From VRUE01 sp963745915 (GTDB taxonomy: Bacteria; Actinomycetota; Thermoleophilia; Solirubrobacterales; 70-9): 64,000 bases of DNA. The stretch spans positions 248,001-312,000 of the forward strand of contig CAVUZA010000002.1 in assembly GCA_963745915.1 (NCBI GenBank). Direction: 5' to 3'. The notes beneath the pieces are model-generated. The model was not told the DNA's origin and did no database searches. It saw only the letters and a program-made list of their open reading frames with translations. Position 1 is the stretch's first letter, and every line of letters begins with the position of its first letter. Position numbers and translations under genes: made by a program. Of this stretch, positions 6,759-16,350 are shown piece after piece.

Positions 6759-9700
6759 ATGCCGCTGAAGCTGATCCAAGGACCGCCCAACTCGGGCCGC
6801 GCCGGCCGCGTCCGGCGCGCCCTGACCGCGGCCCTGGACGAGGACCCGGTCCTCGTCGTCCCCACCCTCGACGACGTCTACGAGTTCGAGCGCGAGCTCT
6901 GCGAGCACGGCGCCGTGCTCGGCGCCGACGTGATGACCTTCGGCGGCCTCTTCCGCGCCGTGGCCGTCGCCGGGGGGCGGCCGCCCGGGGCGGTGCTGAC
7001 GCCGGCGCAGCGGGCGGGGACGATCGCCGCGGCGCTCGCCGAGCAGCGACCGACGCTGGGGCCGCTGCGCGGCTCGGCCGGCCGGGCCGGCTTCCCGCGC
7101 GCCCTCGGGCGCCTGCTCGACGAGCTGCAAGCGGCCGGCCTCGGGCCCGGGGAGGTCGAGGCGGCGGCGGGGACGCTCGAGGGCTCGGCCTACCTCGGCG
7201 ACGTCGCCGGCCTCTTCGCCGCCTACGCCCGCCTGCGCGACCGGCTCGGCTTCCTCGACGCCCACTCGGTCGCCGCCGAGGCGATCGAGCTGCTCGACGG
7301 CGGCGACGGCGCCTGGCGGCGGCCGGTCTTCCTCTACGGGCTCGACGACTTCACCCCGCACCAGCTCGCCCTGCTGCGCGGCCTGGCCTCGCGGGTCGAG
7401 GTGACGGTGACGCTGCCCTACGAGCGCGGCCACGCCGCCCTCGACGCCCGCAACGCCCGGCTGCTCGAGGCGCTCGAGGAGATCGGCGTCGACGCGGTGG
7501 AGGAGATGTCGGCCGACCCCGCCAACACCGCCTCCCCCCTGCTCTTCCACCTCGAGCGCAGCTTCGGCGCCGCGCAGCCGCCGCGCCTCCCCCACGACCC
7601 GGCGCAGCTCGCCTTCCTGCGCTCGGCCGGCGCCCGCGGCGAGGCCGAGGCGATCGCGCTCGAGGTTGCCCGCCTGCTGGCCGCCGGCGCCGGCCGCGAG
7701 GAGATCGCGATCGTCGTCCGCGACCCGGCCCGGCGCGGGCCGCTGCTCGCCTCGGTGCTCGAGTCCTACGGCGTGCCGGTGGCGCTCGAGGCCGAGGTGC
7801 CGGTCGCCGGGACCGCGGTCGGCGGCGCCCTCGCGGCGCTGCTCGACGCGGTGCTCGGCGCGGGCCGCGCCGGAGACCTGCTGCGCTACCTGCGCGGGCC
7901 GTCCGGCGTCTCCCCCGGCCGGGTCGACTGGTTCGAGCGCCGCCTGCGCCGGCGCCGGGTGCGCGGCGCGGCCGCCGCGCTCGAGCTCTGGGAGGAGCGC
8001 TACGGCGAGCCGCCCGCCGACGTCGCCAGGGTGCGCGAGGCCGCCAGCCGGCCCGCCGAGCTGGCCCGGGCCGCGGCGGCGATCGCCGCCGCGATGGGCG
8101 CCCGCGCCGAGTCGGCGCTGGAGGCGAGGGCGGCCGGGGCGATCGCGACCGCGCTCGGTGAGCGGGCCGCAGTCGAGGGCCTGGCGCCGCCGCCCGCGGC
8201 GCTGGCCGCCGAGGTCGCCGCCCTCTCGCTGCGCGCCTGGAGCGGCCCGGTCGAGGACCGGGTGCGGATCGCCGACCCGCGGCGGGTGCGGGCGGCGCGC
8301 TTCGAGCACGTCTTCGTCGCCTCGCTGCAGGACGGCGAGTTCCCCCGCGGCGGCGGCCGCTCCGACCCCTTCCTCTCCGAGCGCCAGCGCGACTCGCTCG
8401 GCCTCCCTCCGCGCCACGACGAGGAGGCCGAGGAGCGCTACCTCTTCCACGCCTGCCTCGCCCTGCCCAGGCGGCGCCTCTACCTCTCCTGGCGCGATTG
8501 CGACGAGAACGGCGGCGCCGAGGCGCCCTCCCCCTTCCTCGACGAGGTCCGGCGCCTGCTCGAGCCCGGCGAGCAGGACCCGCGCGGGCGCGAGCTGGCG
8601 GCGGTCGCCTTCCCCGTCTGCGAGGCGCCCTCCGAGCGCGAGCTGGCGCGGGCGATCGCCGCCCGGGGCGCCGGCGCCGAGCCGGGGCCGCTGCTCGAAG
8701 CCGCCGGTGCCGGGGACGAGGTCGCCGAGCGGGTCGAGGCCTGGCTGGCGCGCGCCCGGCGGGCCGAGGCGGCGACCCGCGCCCCGGGGCCGCTCGCCAA
8801 CCCGGCGGTGATCGGCGCGCTCGGCGAGGTCGGCGCCTACGGCGGCACCACCCTGGAGGGCTTCGACGTCTGCTCCTACCGCTGGTTCGTCGCCCACGAG
8901 CTCGCCCCCCAGCCGCTCGACCCGCTGCCCGACCCGATCGTCGGCGGCGGCATCGCCCACGCCGTCCTCTGCGCGCTCTACGAGGAGCGGCCGGGGGGCG
9001 ACCCCCGCCCCCGCCCGGCGACGCTCGCCGCCTGGACCGCCCGCAGCCGCGAGCTGGTGGCCGAGCAGGGGGCCGAGCGCGGCCTCGGCGCCGACGCCGC
9101 CGAGCGGGCGATGCTGAGCCGGGTCGAGGGGCTGGTCGCCCGCTTCCTCGGCGAGGAAGCGGGGCGGGAGGACGGCGCCTTCGAGCCCTGGCTGCTCGAG
9201 GCCGCCTTCTCGGAGGCCGAGGCGGCCGGCAAGCCGCCGCTCGAGATCGACGGCTGGCGCCTGCACGGCGCCGTCGACCGGGTCGACCGCGCCGCCGACG
9301 GGCGGGCGCTGGTGATCGACTACAAGCTCTCCAGCAAGGTCACGCCCGGCGAGAAGCTCGAGCAGGAGGCGAAGCTGCAGCTGCAGCTCTACCTGATCGC
9401 GGTCGCCGAGCTCTGGGGCGCCGAGCCGGCCGGCGGCCTCTACTACCCGCTGCGCGGCACCTCCGAGCGGCGCCCGCGCGGGCTGGTGCGCGAGGACGCG
9501 GCCGCCGAGCTGGGCGGCCTCGGGCTGGCCCGGACCGACCGCGTCGACGCCGAGGGCCTGGCCGAGTCGCTCGCCGACGCGCGGCGCCGCGCCGGTGCGA
9601 TCGTCGCCCGCATGCGCGCCGGCGAGATCGACCGCGACCCCGGCCCCCGCCCCGGCCTGCGCGACCACGGCGTCTGCCCGCCCTACTGCGAGTTCGCGCC

Positions 9701-9764
9701 GATCTGCCGCCGCGACCGGGCGCCGGTCGAGCCGCTGCCCGAGGACGAGGAGGACGAGCGGTGA
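6759..9764 (+). CDS. addB: AddB-like helicase/exonuclease subunit (PD-(D/E)XK nuclease superfamily)
   Basis: 1001 residues. The N terminus has a P-loop-like GPPNSGRA (residues 8-15) in which the usual Lys is Arg. A middle inactive-helicase-like region follows, and the C terminus carries a RecB-type nuclease motif LVIDYKLSSK near residue 855 and the AddB iron-sulfur cysteines: one Cys in FDVCSYRWF near 704 and the CX3CX5C cluster CPPYCEFAPIC near 972. This is the layout of the AddB subunit, which pairs with AddA to resect double-strand breaks. The stop overlaps the GTG of the addA-like gene. Start ATG 6759 is preferred over the frame start at 6708. Actinobacterial AdnA is an alternative name for a related protein. 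Confidence 0.85.
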   Translation: MPLKLIQGPPNSGRAGRVRRALTAALDEDPVLVVPTLDDVYEFERELCEHGAVLGADVMTFGGLFRAVAVAGGRPPGAVLTPAQRAGTIAAALAEQRPTLGPLRGSAGRAGFPRALGRLLDELQAAGLGPGEVEAAAGTLEGSAYLGDVAGLFAAYARLRDRLGFLDAHSVAAEAIELLDGGDGAWRRPVFLYGLDDFTPHQLALLRGLASRVEVTVTLPYERGHAALDARNARLLEALEEIGVDAVEEMSADPANTASPLLFHLERSFGAAQPPRLPHDPAQLAFLRSAGARGEAEAIALEVARLLAAGAGREEIAIVVRDPARRGPLLASVLESYGVPVALEAEVPVAGTAVGGALAALLDAVLGAGRAGDLLRYLRGPSGVSPGRVDWFERRLRRRRVRGAAAALELWEERYGEPPADVARVREAASRPAELARAAAAIAAAMGARAESALEARAAGAIATALGERAAVEGLAPPPAALAAEVAALSLRAWSGPVEDRVRIADPRRVRAARFEHVFVASLQDGEFPRGGGRSDPFLSERQRDSLGLPPRHDEEAEERYLFHACLALPRRRLYLSWRDCDENGGAEAPSPFLDEVRRLLEPGEQDPRGRELAAVAFPVCEAPSERELARAIAARGAGAEPGPLLEAAGAGDEVAERVEAWLARARRAEAATRAPGPLANPAVIGALGEVGAYGGTTLEGFDVCSYRWFVAHELAPQPLDPLPDPIVGGGIAHAVLCALYEERPGGDPRPRPATLAAWTARSRELVAEQGAERGLGADAAERAMLSRVEGLVARFLGEEAGREDGAFEPWLLEAAFSEAEAAGKPPLEIDGWRLHGAVDRVDRAADGRALVIDYKLSSKVTPGEKLEQEAKLQLQLYLIAVAELWGAEPAGGLYYPLRGTSERRPRGLVREDAAAELGGLGLARTDRVDAEGLAESLADARRRAGAIVARMRAGEIDRDPGPRPGLRDHGVCPPYCEFAPICRRDRAPVEPLPEDEEDER

Positions 9765-12700
9765 AGGCGCGCCAGCCGACCGCCGAGCAGCGCGCCGCGA
9801 TCGAGACCGGCGCCGCCGAGGCCCTGGTCGAGGCCGGCGCCGGCACCGGCAAGACCGGGGTGATCGTCGAGCGCTACTGCCGCCTGGTCTGCGAGCGGGG
9901 GGTCGCGCCCGACGCGATCCTCGCCTTCACCTTCACCGACAAGGCGGCGGCCGAGCTGCGCCAGCGGATCCGGGCCGAGATCGAGCGCCGGGCGGAGGGC
10001 GGCTCGGAGCGCGCCCGCGCCCTGCTGCCGCGCCTCGGCAGCGCCTGGGTGACGACGATCCACGGCTTCTGCAACCGGCTGCTCGCCGCCCACCCGGTCG
10101 CGGTCGGGGTCGACCCCGGCTTCCGCGTGCTCGACGCGGCCGAGGCCGAGCGCGCCGCGGCGGAGGCGTTCGAGGAGGCGGTCGAGGAGTTCCTCGCCGG
10201 CGGCGAGGCCGAGCGCGAGCGCACCGTCGCCGCCTTCGACCTCGGCGGGCTGCGGGCGACGGTGCTCGGCGTCCACGCCGAGCTGCGCAGCCGCGGCGAG
10301 GAGGAGCCGCGCCTGCCCGACCCGGGCGAGCCCGAGGTCGAGCGGGCGCTGCGCGAGGCGGCCGCAGCAGCCGCCGCGGCGCTCGCCGAGCTGAAACCGG
10401 GCAGCGCCAACTTCGAGCTCGCCGAGCGGGCCTCCGAGCTGCTCGAAAGCCGCGACGGCGTTCCCGACCTCGACCGGATCGCGGCCCTGCGCACGAGCAG
10501 CCGGGCGCAGCCGATGGCCGCCTACCGGGAGGCGATCGAGACCGCCGTCAGCCGCGTCGCCGAGGCCGGTGAGGGCGGCGACGCCTACCGCCACGTGGGT
10601 GAGCTGCTGGCGCTCTTCTCGGAGCGCTTCGCCGCCGCCAAGGAGCGCCGGGCGGGGGTCGACTTCGAGGACCTGCAGCTGCTCGCCACCCGCCTGCTCG
10701 AGCGGACCGAGGCCGGCGCCGCCTACCGGGCCAGGTTCTCCCACCTGCTGATCGACGAGTTCCAGGACACCAACCGCCTGCAGCTGCGGCTGATCGAGGC
10801 GCTGCGCGGGCCGCGCAGCCAGACGATGGCGGTCGGCGACGAGCTGCAGTCGATCTACGGCTTCCGCCACGCCGACCTCGACGTCTTCCGCGAGCGGCGC
10901 GAGGCGATCGAGGCCGGCGCCGGCGAGGCGATCCGGCTGAGCGGCAACTTCCGCTCGCGGCCGGAGGTGATCGGCGCGGTCAACGCGATCGGCGAGCGCC
11001 TGCTGCCCGGCTACGCGCCGCTGCGGGTCGGCGCGCCGCCGGCCGAGCCCGAGCCGCCCGGCGGGGGGACCGCGGTCGAGCTGCTGCTCACCGCCCGCGA
11101 GGGCTGGGACGAGGAGGGGATCGAGCTCGACCCGGCGACCGACGCCCGCACCCCCGCCAACCAGCTGGCCGAGGCGCGCTTCCTCGCCACCCGCCTGCGC
11201 GAGCTCGCCGACGGCGGCGTCGAGCGCGGCGCGATGGTCGTCCTGCTGCGCGCCTTCACCCGGCTCGACGCCTACGAGGACTCGCTCGAGCGGGCCGGCC
11301 TGCGCCCCTACGTGGTCGGCGGCCGCGGCTACTGGTCCCAGCAGCAGGTGGCCGACGTCTGCGCCCTGCTGGCGACGATCGCCAACCCGCTCGACGACCA
11401 GGCGCTGCTAGGCGCGCTCGCCTCGCCCGCCTGCGGGGTCAGCCCCGACACGCTCTGGCTGCTGCGCGCCGCGGCGGGCGGCGGGCGCCACCTCTGGCCC
11501 GCGGTGCAGCAGCTCGCCGGGCTGGGCGAGGAGGAGGGGCTCGACGGCGAGCGCCTGGCCGAGATCCCGGCCGCGGAGGCGGCGCTGCTGAGCGCCTTCG
11601 CGCAGGCGCTGGGCGAGCTGCGCCGGCGCGGCGCCTCGCGCTCGCTGGCCGAGACGATCGACGCCGCCGTCAGCACGACCGGGTACGACCTGGCGGTGTT
11701 GATGCGACCCGCGGGCGAGGCGCGCTTCGCCAACGTGCGCAAGCTGATGCGGCTCGCCGCCGACTACGAGTCGAGCGAGGGGCGCGACCTGCGGGGCCTG
11801 CTCGACTTCCTCGCCGCCCGCGCCGGGGCCGACGCCGACGCCCAGGCGGCGACCGCGGTCGAGGGCCACGACGGGGTGCGGATCATGACCGTCCACGCCG
11901 CCAAGGGCCTCGAGTTCGAGGTCGTCGCCATCCCCCACCTCTCCCGCACCCTGCTCGCCCCGGCGCGGGCGCCGCTGCTCAGCGTCGGCCGCGAGCGCGA
12001 AGCGCCGCGGGTCGGGATGCAGCTGCGCCGGCTCGGCGCCCGCGGCGTCAACCTCTACGCGCAGAAGGAGCTGCTCGAGGAGGCGCAGCGGCGCGAGGCC
12101 GAGGAGGAGCTGCGCCTCTTCCACGTCGGCGCCACCCGCGCCCGCCAGCGGCTGCTGCTGAGCGGCGTCGTCCGTCCCTCGCCGCCGAGCCGCTCCGGCC
12201 CCGGCGAAGCCGTGGTCGAGCGGATCGTCGCCGCGTTCGGGATCGACCGTGAGCGCGACTCGCGGGTGGCGATCCCGCCGCCCGAGCCGCGGCCGGGGCT
12301 GGAGGCGAGCTTCCCGCCGGCGGAGATCGCGGTCCGCCTCAACCGGCCCTCGCCCGAGCGGGCGCGGGAGCTGGCCCGGTCCCGGCGCGAGCGCAGCGCG
12401 CCGCCCGACCCCGGCCGGGGGCCGGCGCCGCTGGTCGTCGCGGCGACGGCGCGCGAGGCGCGGCTGCCGCTCTCCTACACGGCGATCTCGGCCCACGGCG
12501 CGGGCGCCGACGAGCGCCTGCCGGCCAGCGACCGGGCGCTGCGCGGGGGCGGCGGCGACGAGGTCTCCGGCGGCGCCGCCCGCGGCCGCGCCGTCCACCT
12601 GCTGCTCGAGTGGAGTCAGGCCAACGGGTGGCGCGAGCCGGCGGCCGAGCTCGCCCGCCGGGTCGTGCGCTCGGGCGAGGTGCGGGAGGCCGGCCTGGCC

Positions 12701-13132
12701 GAGGAGGAGGCGCTGGCGCCGGTCCGCGCCTGGCTCGCCAGCGGCTTCTTCGCCGAGCGCGTGCGGGACCGCCGCAGCCGCGCCGAGGTGCCGCTGCTGA
12801 CCACGGTCGCCGGCACCGTCCTGCGCGGCTCGATCGACCTCCTGGTAGAGGAGCCGGCCCGCCCGCCGCTGATCGTCGACTACAAGACCGACCGCCTCGA
12901 CGGCGCCGCCCCGGCCGAGCTCGCCGCCCGCTACGAGATCCAGCAGGCGATCTACGCCCTCGCCGTGGCCGAGTCCCGCGGCGCCGAGGAGGTCGAGCTC
13001 GCCTACGTCTTCCTCGAGCGCCCCGAGGAGCCGGTGCTGATGATCTGTGACGCCGAGTGGATCGCCGCCGGGCGCCGCCGGCTGCAGACCCGGATCGACG
13101 AGATCAGGGGCCGAGCGCAGCGAGCGAGGTGA
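9761..13132 (+). CDS. addA: AddA-like UvrD/Rep helicase with C-terminal RecB nuclease domain
   Basis: 1123 residues. Walker A is AGAGTGKT (25-32), followed by FTFTDKAAAELRQRI, the Walker B LIDEFQDTN near 330, GDELQSIYGFR, and IMTVHAAKGLEFEVV, all superfamily 1A helicase motifs. The C terminus contains a PD-(D/E)XK nuclease with LIVDYKTD near residue 1040 and the QQAIYALA helix. AddA motors along DNA 3' to 5' and cuts one strand while AddB cuts the other. GTG 9761 overlaps the addB stop (GTGA), so both subunits are coupled. Its 3' end overlaps the convergent ATPase gene by 29 bases. Confidence 0.92.
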   Translation: MKARQPTAEQRAAIETGAAEALVEAGAGTGKTGVIVERYCRLVCERGVAPDAILAFTFTDKAAAELRQRIRAEIERRAEGGSERARALLPRLGSAWVTTIHGFCNRLLAAHPVAVGVDPGFRVLDAAEAERAAAEAFEEAVEEFLAGGEAERERTVAAFDLGGLRATVLGVHAELRSRGEEEPRLPDPGEPEVERALREAAAAAAAALAELKPGSANFELAERASELLESRDGVPDLDRIAALRTSSRAQPMAAYREAIETAVSRVAEAGEGGDAYRHVGELLALFSERFAAAKERRAGVDFEDLQLLATRLLERTEAGAAYRARFSHLLIDEFQDTNRLQLRLIEALRGPRSQTMAVGDELQSIYGFRHADLDVFRERREAIEAGAGEAIRLSGNFRSRPEVIGAVNAIGERLLPGYAPLRVGAPPAEPEPPGGGTAVELLLTAREGWDEEGIELDPATDARTPANQLAEARFLATRLRELADGGVERGAMVVLLRAFTRLDAYEDSLERAGLRPYVVGGRGYWSQQQVADVCALLATIANPLDDQALLGALASPACGVSPDTLWLLRAAAGGGRHLWPAVQQLAGLGEEEGLDGERLAEIPAAEAALLSAFAQALGELRRRGASRSLAETIDAAVSTTGYDLAVLMRPAGEARFANVRKLMRLAADYESSEGRDLRGLLDFLAARAGADADAQAATAVEGHDGVRIMTVHAAKGLEFEVVAIPHLSRTLLAPARAPLLSVGREREAPRVGMQLRRLGARGVNLYAQKELLEEAQRREAEEELRLFHVGATRARQRLLLSGVVRPSPPSRSGPGEAVVERIVAAFGIDRERDSRVAIPPPEPRPGLEASFPPAEIAVRLNRPSPERARELARSRRERSAPPDPGRGPAPLVVAATAREARLPLSYTAISAHGAGADERLPASDRALRGGGGDEVSGGAARGRAVHLLLEWSQANGWREPAAELARRVVRSGEVREAGLAEEEALAPVRAWLASGFFAERVRDRRSRAEVPLLTTVAGTVLRGSIDLLVEEPARPPLIVDYKTDRLDGAAPAELAARYEIQQAIYALAVAESRGAEEVELAYVFLERPEEPVLMICDAEWIAAGRRRLQTRIDEIRGRAQRAR

Positions 13133-14348
13133 CCACGACGCCGTCGGGGCGGGTGTAGGTCGGGGTGTCGGCGGCGAGGACTACGACCAGGGCGCCACAC
13201 GACTCGTTCGCCTCGGCGGAGAGCTTGCGACGCAGGGCCAGCAGGGTCTGCGCCGCCTCCTCGATGCGGCCGGCACCGAGCTTGACCTCGACCCCGATCC
13301 AGCGGCCGTCCCTGGCCTCGACGATCGCGTCGACCTCGAGGCCCTTGTTGTCGCGGTAGAAACGCACCGTGCCGCGGCTAGCCTGGGCGTAGACACGCAG
13401 GTCGTGCACGACCTGGGACTCGAAGAGGAAGCCGGCCAGCTCGATCTCGGGGCCGAGCAGCCGCTCGGGCGTGGCGCCGAGCGCGGCAACCGCGAGCGAG
13501 GGATCGGTCAGGTGCCGCTTGGGCGTCGCTGCCAGGCGGATGCGAGAGCGCAGCCGGGGCTTCCAGGCGGGCTGATCCTCGATCAGGAAGAGGCGCCGTA
13601 GCGCCCGCAGGTAGTTGCGCAGCGAGGCGTCGGGGATCGGTTCCTCGGCCGCCCGGCCGAGCGCCCGCAGCGAGGCGTCGGTGGCGACGTTGCGCGCGTA
13701 GGAGGCGAGCAGGCCCTTGATCGCGTCCGGGTCCCGCCTCGCACCCTCGACCCGGGGCAGGTCGGCGTTGACGATCACCTCGAGGTAGTCGGCGTTGGCG
13801 TCGAGGGCGTCGGCTGTAGCGAGGCCCAGGTTGTCCGGCCAGCCACCGACCGCGAGCGCCTCGACGTTGCCGACGACGTCGAGCCCGGCGGCGGGCGCCG
13901 CGACGGCTGCGCCGGCAAGCAGCGCGCGGACCGGGACTGCCCCGCTCGACAGGCCCCGCTCCAGCAGCGTCAGCGTTCGCATCGCCAGCGGTGCGATCCG
14001 TCGCGCCCCGCTGTGGATCGCGGGATCGTCCTCGGGAGTCGATGAGCCGGTCAGCAGGAAGAGGCCCTTCTGGCCGAGGTCGTCAACGCGACCGCGGACT
14101 GCGTTCCAGACACCGCCAGCGAGCTGGTACTCGTCGATCAGGCGCGGCGGATCCCCGTCCAGGACGAGCCGGGGATCCGTGCGGGCGGCGGTGAGCGCCG
14201 CGGGGTCCCGGTCGAGACGTACCTCAGACGCGGCGAAGCGCCGGGCGGTGGTCGTCTTGCCGACCGCCTTGGGCCCGGCCAGGAGCACAGCGCCATGCGT
14301 GCGCAGTCGCGCAGCCACGTCGCCCTCGATGACCCGTTCTCGATCCAT
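13104..14348 (-). CDS. AAA ATPase with DUF4143 domain
   Basis: 414 residues. Walker A GPKAVGKT (25-32), Walker B PRLIDEYQ (68-75), sensor-like LFLLTGSS near 96, then the DUF4143 domain with the PD-(D/E)XK-like ending FYRDNKGLEVDAIVEARDGRWIGVEVKLG. Such proteins are widespread in bacteria and archaea, often in variable regions; their role is unclear, with links to toxin or defence functions suggested by context elsewhere. The gene is convergent with addA and overlaps it by 29 bases. Its upstream region is strikingly AT-rich for this genome. Family confident, role unknown. Confidence 0.88.
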   Translation of the reverse strand: MDRERVIEGDVAARLRTHGAVLLAGPKAVGKTTTARRFAASEVRLDRDPAALTAARTDPRLVLDGDPPRLIDEYQLAGGVWNAVRGRVDDLGQKGLFLLTGSSTPEDDPAIHSGARRIAPLAMRTLTLLERGLSSGAVPVRALLAGAAVAAPAAGLDVVGNVEALAVGGWPDNLGLATADALDANADYLEVIVNADLPRVEGARRDPDAIKGLLASYARNVATDASLRALGRAAEEPIPDASLRNYLRALRRLFLIEDQPAWKPRLRSRIRLAATPKRHLTDPSLAVAALGATPERLLGPEIELAGFLFESQVVHDLRVYAQASRGTVRFYRDNKGLEVDAIVEARDGRWIGVEVKLGAGRIEEAAQTLLALRRKLSAEANESCGALVVVLAADTPTYTRPDGVVVTSLAALGP

Positions 14349-14441
14349 CTGCTCGATCAGGGCATCGTACCATTGTCGATATGTAATTTGTACTCAAAAC
14401 AGTAACGAAATTGTACTTTTTCCGACAGGCAATTCGTACCC
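14349..14441. other. AT-rich intergenic segment upstream of the AAA/DUF4143 gene
   Basis: 93 bases that are far poorer in GC than the rest of the window, with TATGTAATTTGTACTCAAAA and GAAATTGTACTTTTTCCG. It presumably holds the ATPase promoter. The string TTGTACTTTTTCCG also occurs in the arms of palindrome family C (61119, 62191), but no pairing arm is present here. Confidence 0.5.
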
Positions 14442-14672
14442 TCAACCGGCGCTTGCGGGCCCGTCGAGCTTCGCGGCCAGCTCGTCGAGCTTGAGCTCTT
14501 CCAGGTCCTTGCCGACGGCGTCGAGCTCGGCGGCGCAGTAGGTGACCAGCTCGCGGCCCTCGCGGCAGAGGTCGAGGGTCTCGCGCAGGCCGGCCTGGCC
14601 GGAGTCGAGCCGGTCGATGATCTGCTCCAGGCGCTCGACCGCGACCTCGTAGCTCTCGGGCTTCTCGCTCAA
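14442..14672 (-). CDS. xseB: Exonuclease VII small subunit
   Basis: 76 residues with the XseB pattern: SYEVAVERLEQIIDRLDSGQAGLRETLDLCREGRELVTYCAAELD. Several XseB copies bind one XseA to form exonuclease VII, which degrades single-stranded DNA from both ends. The start is TTG 14672, overlapping the xseA stop as TTGA, with a GAGGAGGAAGG ribosome site immediately upstream; no ATG or GTG fits. Overlap implies tight coupling to xseA. Confidence 0.9.
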   Translation of the reverse strand: MSEKPESYEVAVERLEQIIDRLDSGQAGLRETLDLCREGRELVTYCAAELDAVGKDLEELKLDELAAKLDGPASAG

Positions 14673-15950
14673 CCTTCCTCCTCGATCCGGGCGCCGACCC
14701 TGCCGTCGGCGAAGCGCAGTTTGACGTGCCCGGCGGCGGTCGCCGCGGCGGCGCTGGTCAGCGGCTCGCCCGCGTCCCCCTCGACCAGGGCGTAGCCGCG
14801 CTCCAGGGTGCGCTCGGGCTCGTGGGCGCGGAGAGCGACCTCGGCCCGGCGCAGCCCCTCGCGGCGGCGCTGCATCTCGGCGCCCGCCGCCCGCCGCCGG
14901 GCGCGCTCGAGCACGACGCTGGCCAGCCGCCGCTGGTAGCCGAGCCGCTGCAGCGATCCCGCGCTCGGAGGCGGCGCGGATCTCGCGCGTCTTCTGGTTG
15001 AGGCCGAGGCGCTCGCGGCGCAGCGCCCGTTCGGGGCCGCGGGCGAGCGCCACCAGGTGCGGCGTGCGCGCCCGCACCGCGCCCTCGGCGGCGCGGTGCA
15101 GCGCCGCCGTGGAGCGCTCCAGCCCCTCGCGGGCGGCGCCGCAGGCGAGCGGCACGACCGCCTCGGCGGCGTGGGTCGGGGTCGAGCAGGCGACGGCGGC
15201 GACGTCGTCGATCAGGGTCGAGTCGCGCTCGTGGCCGACGGCGCTGACCACCGGCACGCGCAGCAGCGCCACCGTGCGGCAGAGCGTCTCGTCGCAGAAG
15301 GCCCAGAGGTCGGCGAGGCTGCCGCCGCCGCGGGTGACGACGATCGCCTCGACCGTCGGCTGGGCGGCGAGGCCCTGGATCGCCGCGGCGATCGCCGGCG
15401 CCGCGCGACGGTCCTGGACCGGGGCGAAGGCCCAGACCACGGTGCCGCGCCAGCCGCGCCGCTCCAGGCCGGCGAGCAGGTCGCGCCGCGCCGCGCCGGT
15501 CTCCGCCGTGACGACGCCGATCGTGCGCGGCAGCAGCGGCCGCGGCAGCTGCTTCTGCAGCGCGAACAGCCCCTCGCCCTGCAGCTGCTTGCGCAGCGCC
15601 TCCAGCCGCGCCAGCAGGTCGCCCTCCCCCGCCAGGCGGATCTCGGTGGCGCGGAAGTAGAAGGACGGCGAGGACTGGGCGCTGCCGCGGTAGTAGTCCG
15701 GGCCGCCGCCGATCACGACTTCGCTGCCGTCGCGCAGGCCGCCCTCGGGCAGGTCGAGCTTCTCCAGCTCGTTGAGCCAGATCGCGCAGGGGACGGCGCC
15801 CTCGCCGTCGCGCAGCTCGAAGTAGGCCTGGGCGCGGCTGCGGCTGAGGCCGGTGACCTCGCCGATCAGCGCCACCCGCGCCCGGCGCCGCATCTCTTCC
15901 TCGAGCTTGCGCGCGTAGCGGCCGACGGCGTAGGGGCCCGGCAGGTCCAT
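14669..15950 (-). CDS. xseA: Exonuclease VII large subunit (frameshifted in this sequence)
   Basis: The N-terminal OB-fold (VTGLSRSRAQAYFELRD, CAIWLNELEKL) and catalytic core (IGVVTAETGAARRDLLAGL, VTRGGGSLADLWAFCDE, AVGHERDSTLIDDVA) read in one frame from ATG 15950. After REIRAASERGIA (about 14951-14958) the frame changes; the correct continuation LQRLGYQRRLASVVLERARR, then TLERGYALVEGDAGEPLTSA, is in the next frame and ends at 14669. Total length is normal for XseA, so a single indel separates two otherwise intact halves. Either a sequencing error or a fresh inactivating mutation. It is followed by xseB with overlapping stop and start. Confidence 0.85.
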
Positions 15951-15970
15951 CGCCCGAGGCTATCTGCCGC

Positions 15971-16315
15971 TCAGGCGGCGTCGTGCCAGCGCTTCGCCCA
16001 CTGCTTCAGCTCGCCGAGGGCGGGGCGCAGGTCGGCGCCCTTCTCGCTCAGCGAGTAGCTGACCCGGACCGGGCTGCCGGCTTCGACCTCGCGCTCGATC
16101 AGCCCTTCGGCCTCGAGCTCGCGCAGGCGCTGGGAGAGCAGCCGGTCGGAGAGGCCGGGGACGGCGCGGCCGAGCTCGCCGAAGCGCAGCGGACCCTCGC
16201 CGAGCGCCGAGAGGATCGCCCCGCTCCAGCGCTTGCCGATCATCTCGATCGCGGCGTGGAAATGCGGGCAGACGCCATTGACGGCCTGATCTTGGCTCGC
16301 GCTCCGGGCCTCCAC
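15971..16315 (-). CDS. HxlR-family winged-helix transcriptional regulator
   Basis: 114 residues: CPHFHAAIEMIGKRWSGAILSALGEGPLRFGELGRAVPGLSDRLLSQRLRELEAEGLIERE is the standard HxlR domain, including the N-terminal Cys that acts as redox or electrophile sensor in several relatives (YodB, HypR). The start is taken as GTG 16315; the frame runs open further upstream only as shadow of the protease gene. A perfect GCTTAC-N5-GTAAGC palindrome lies 13 bases upstream and suggests autoregulation. It sits between xseA and the MarP-like protease on the same strand. Confidence 0.85.
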   Translation of the reverse strand: MEARSASQDQAVNGVCPHFHAAIEMIGKRWSGAILSALGEGPLRFGELGRAVPGLSDRLLSQRLRELEAEGLIEREVEAGSPVRVSYSLSEKGADLRPALGELKQWAKRWHDAA

Positions 16316-16327
16316 TGCGGCTTCGCA

Positions 16328-16344
16328 GCTTACTAAACGTAAGC
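16328..16344. promoter_or_regulatory. Probable HxlR operator
   Basis: GCTTAC-TAAAC-GTAAGC, a perfect 6+6 palindrome with 5-nt spacer between the protease stop (16351) and the hxlR start (16315). It resembles the TTAC-N-GTAA cores bound by HxlR-family regulators. Autoregulation is inferred. Confidence 0.6.
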
Positions 16345-16350
16345 GGTCGG

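Noticed and set aside
6644..8161. Long Arg/Ala-rich open frame overlapping the addB-like gene
   Set aside because: Composition (Arg, Pro, Ala runs) is that of a GC-rich shadow frame; the addB-like frame has the recognisable motifs.
13104..14348. AAA/DUF4143 gene as part of a defence island with addAB
   Set aside because: Only adjacency supports this; addAB is a housekeeping repair pair and no other defence genes adjoin.
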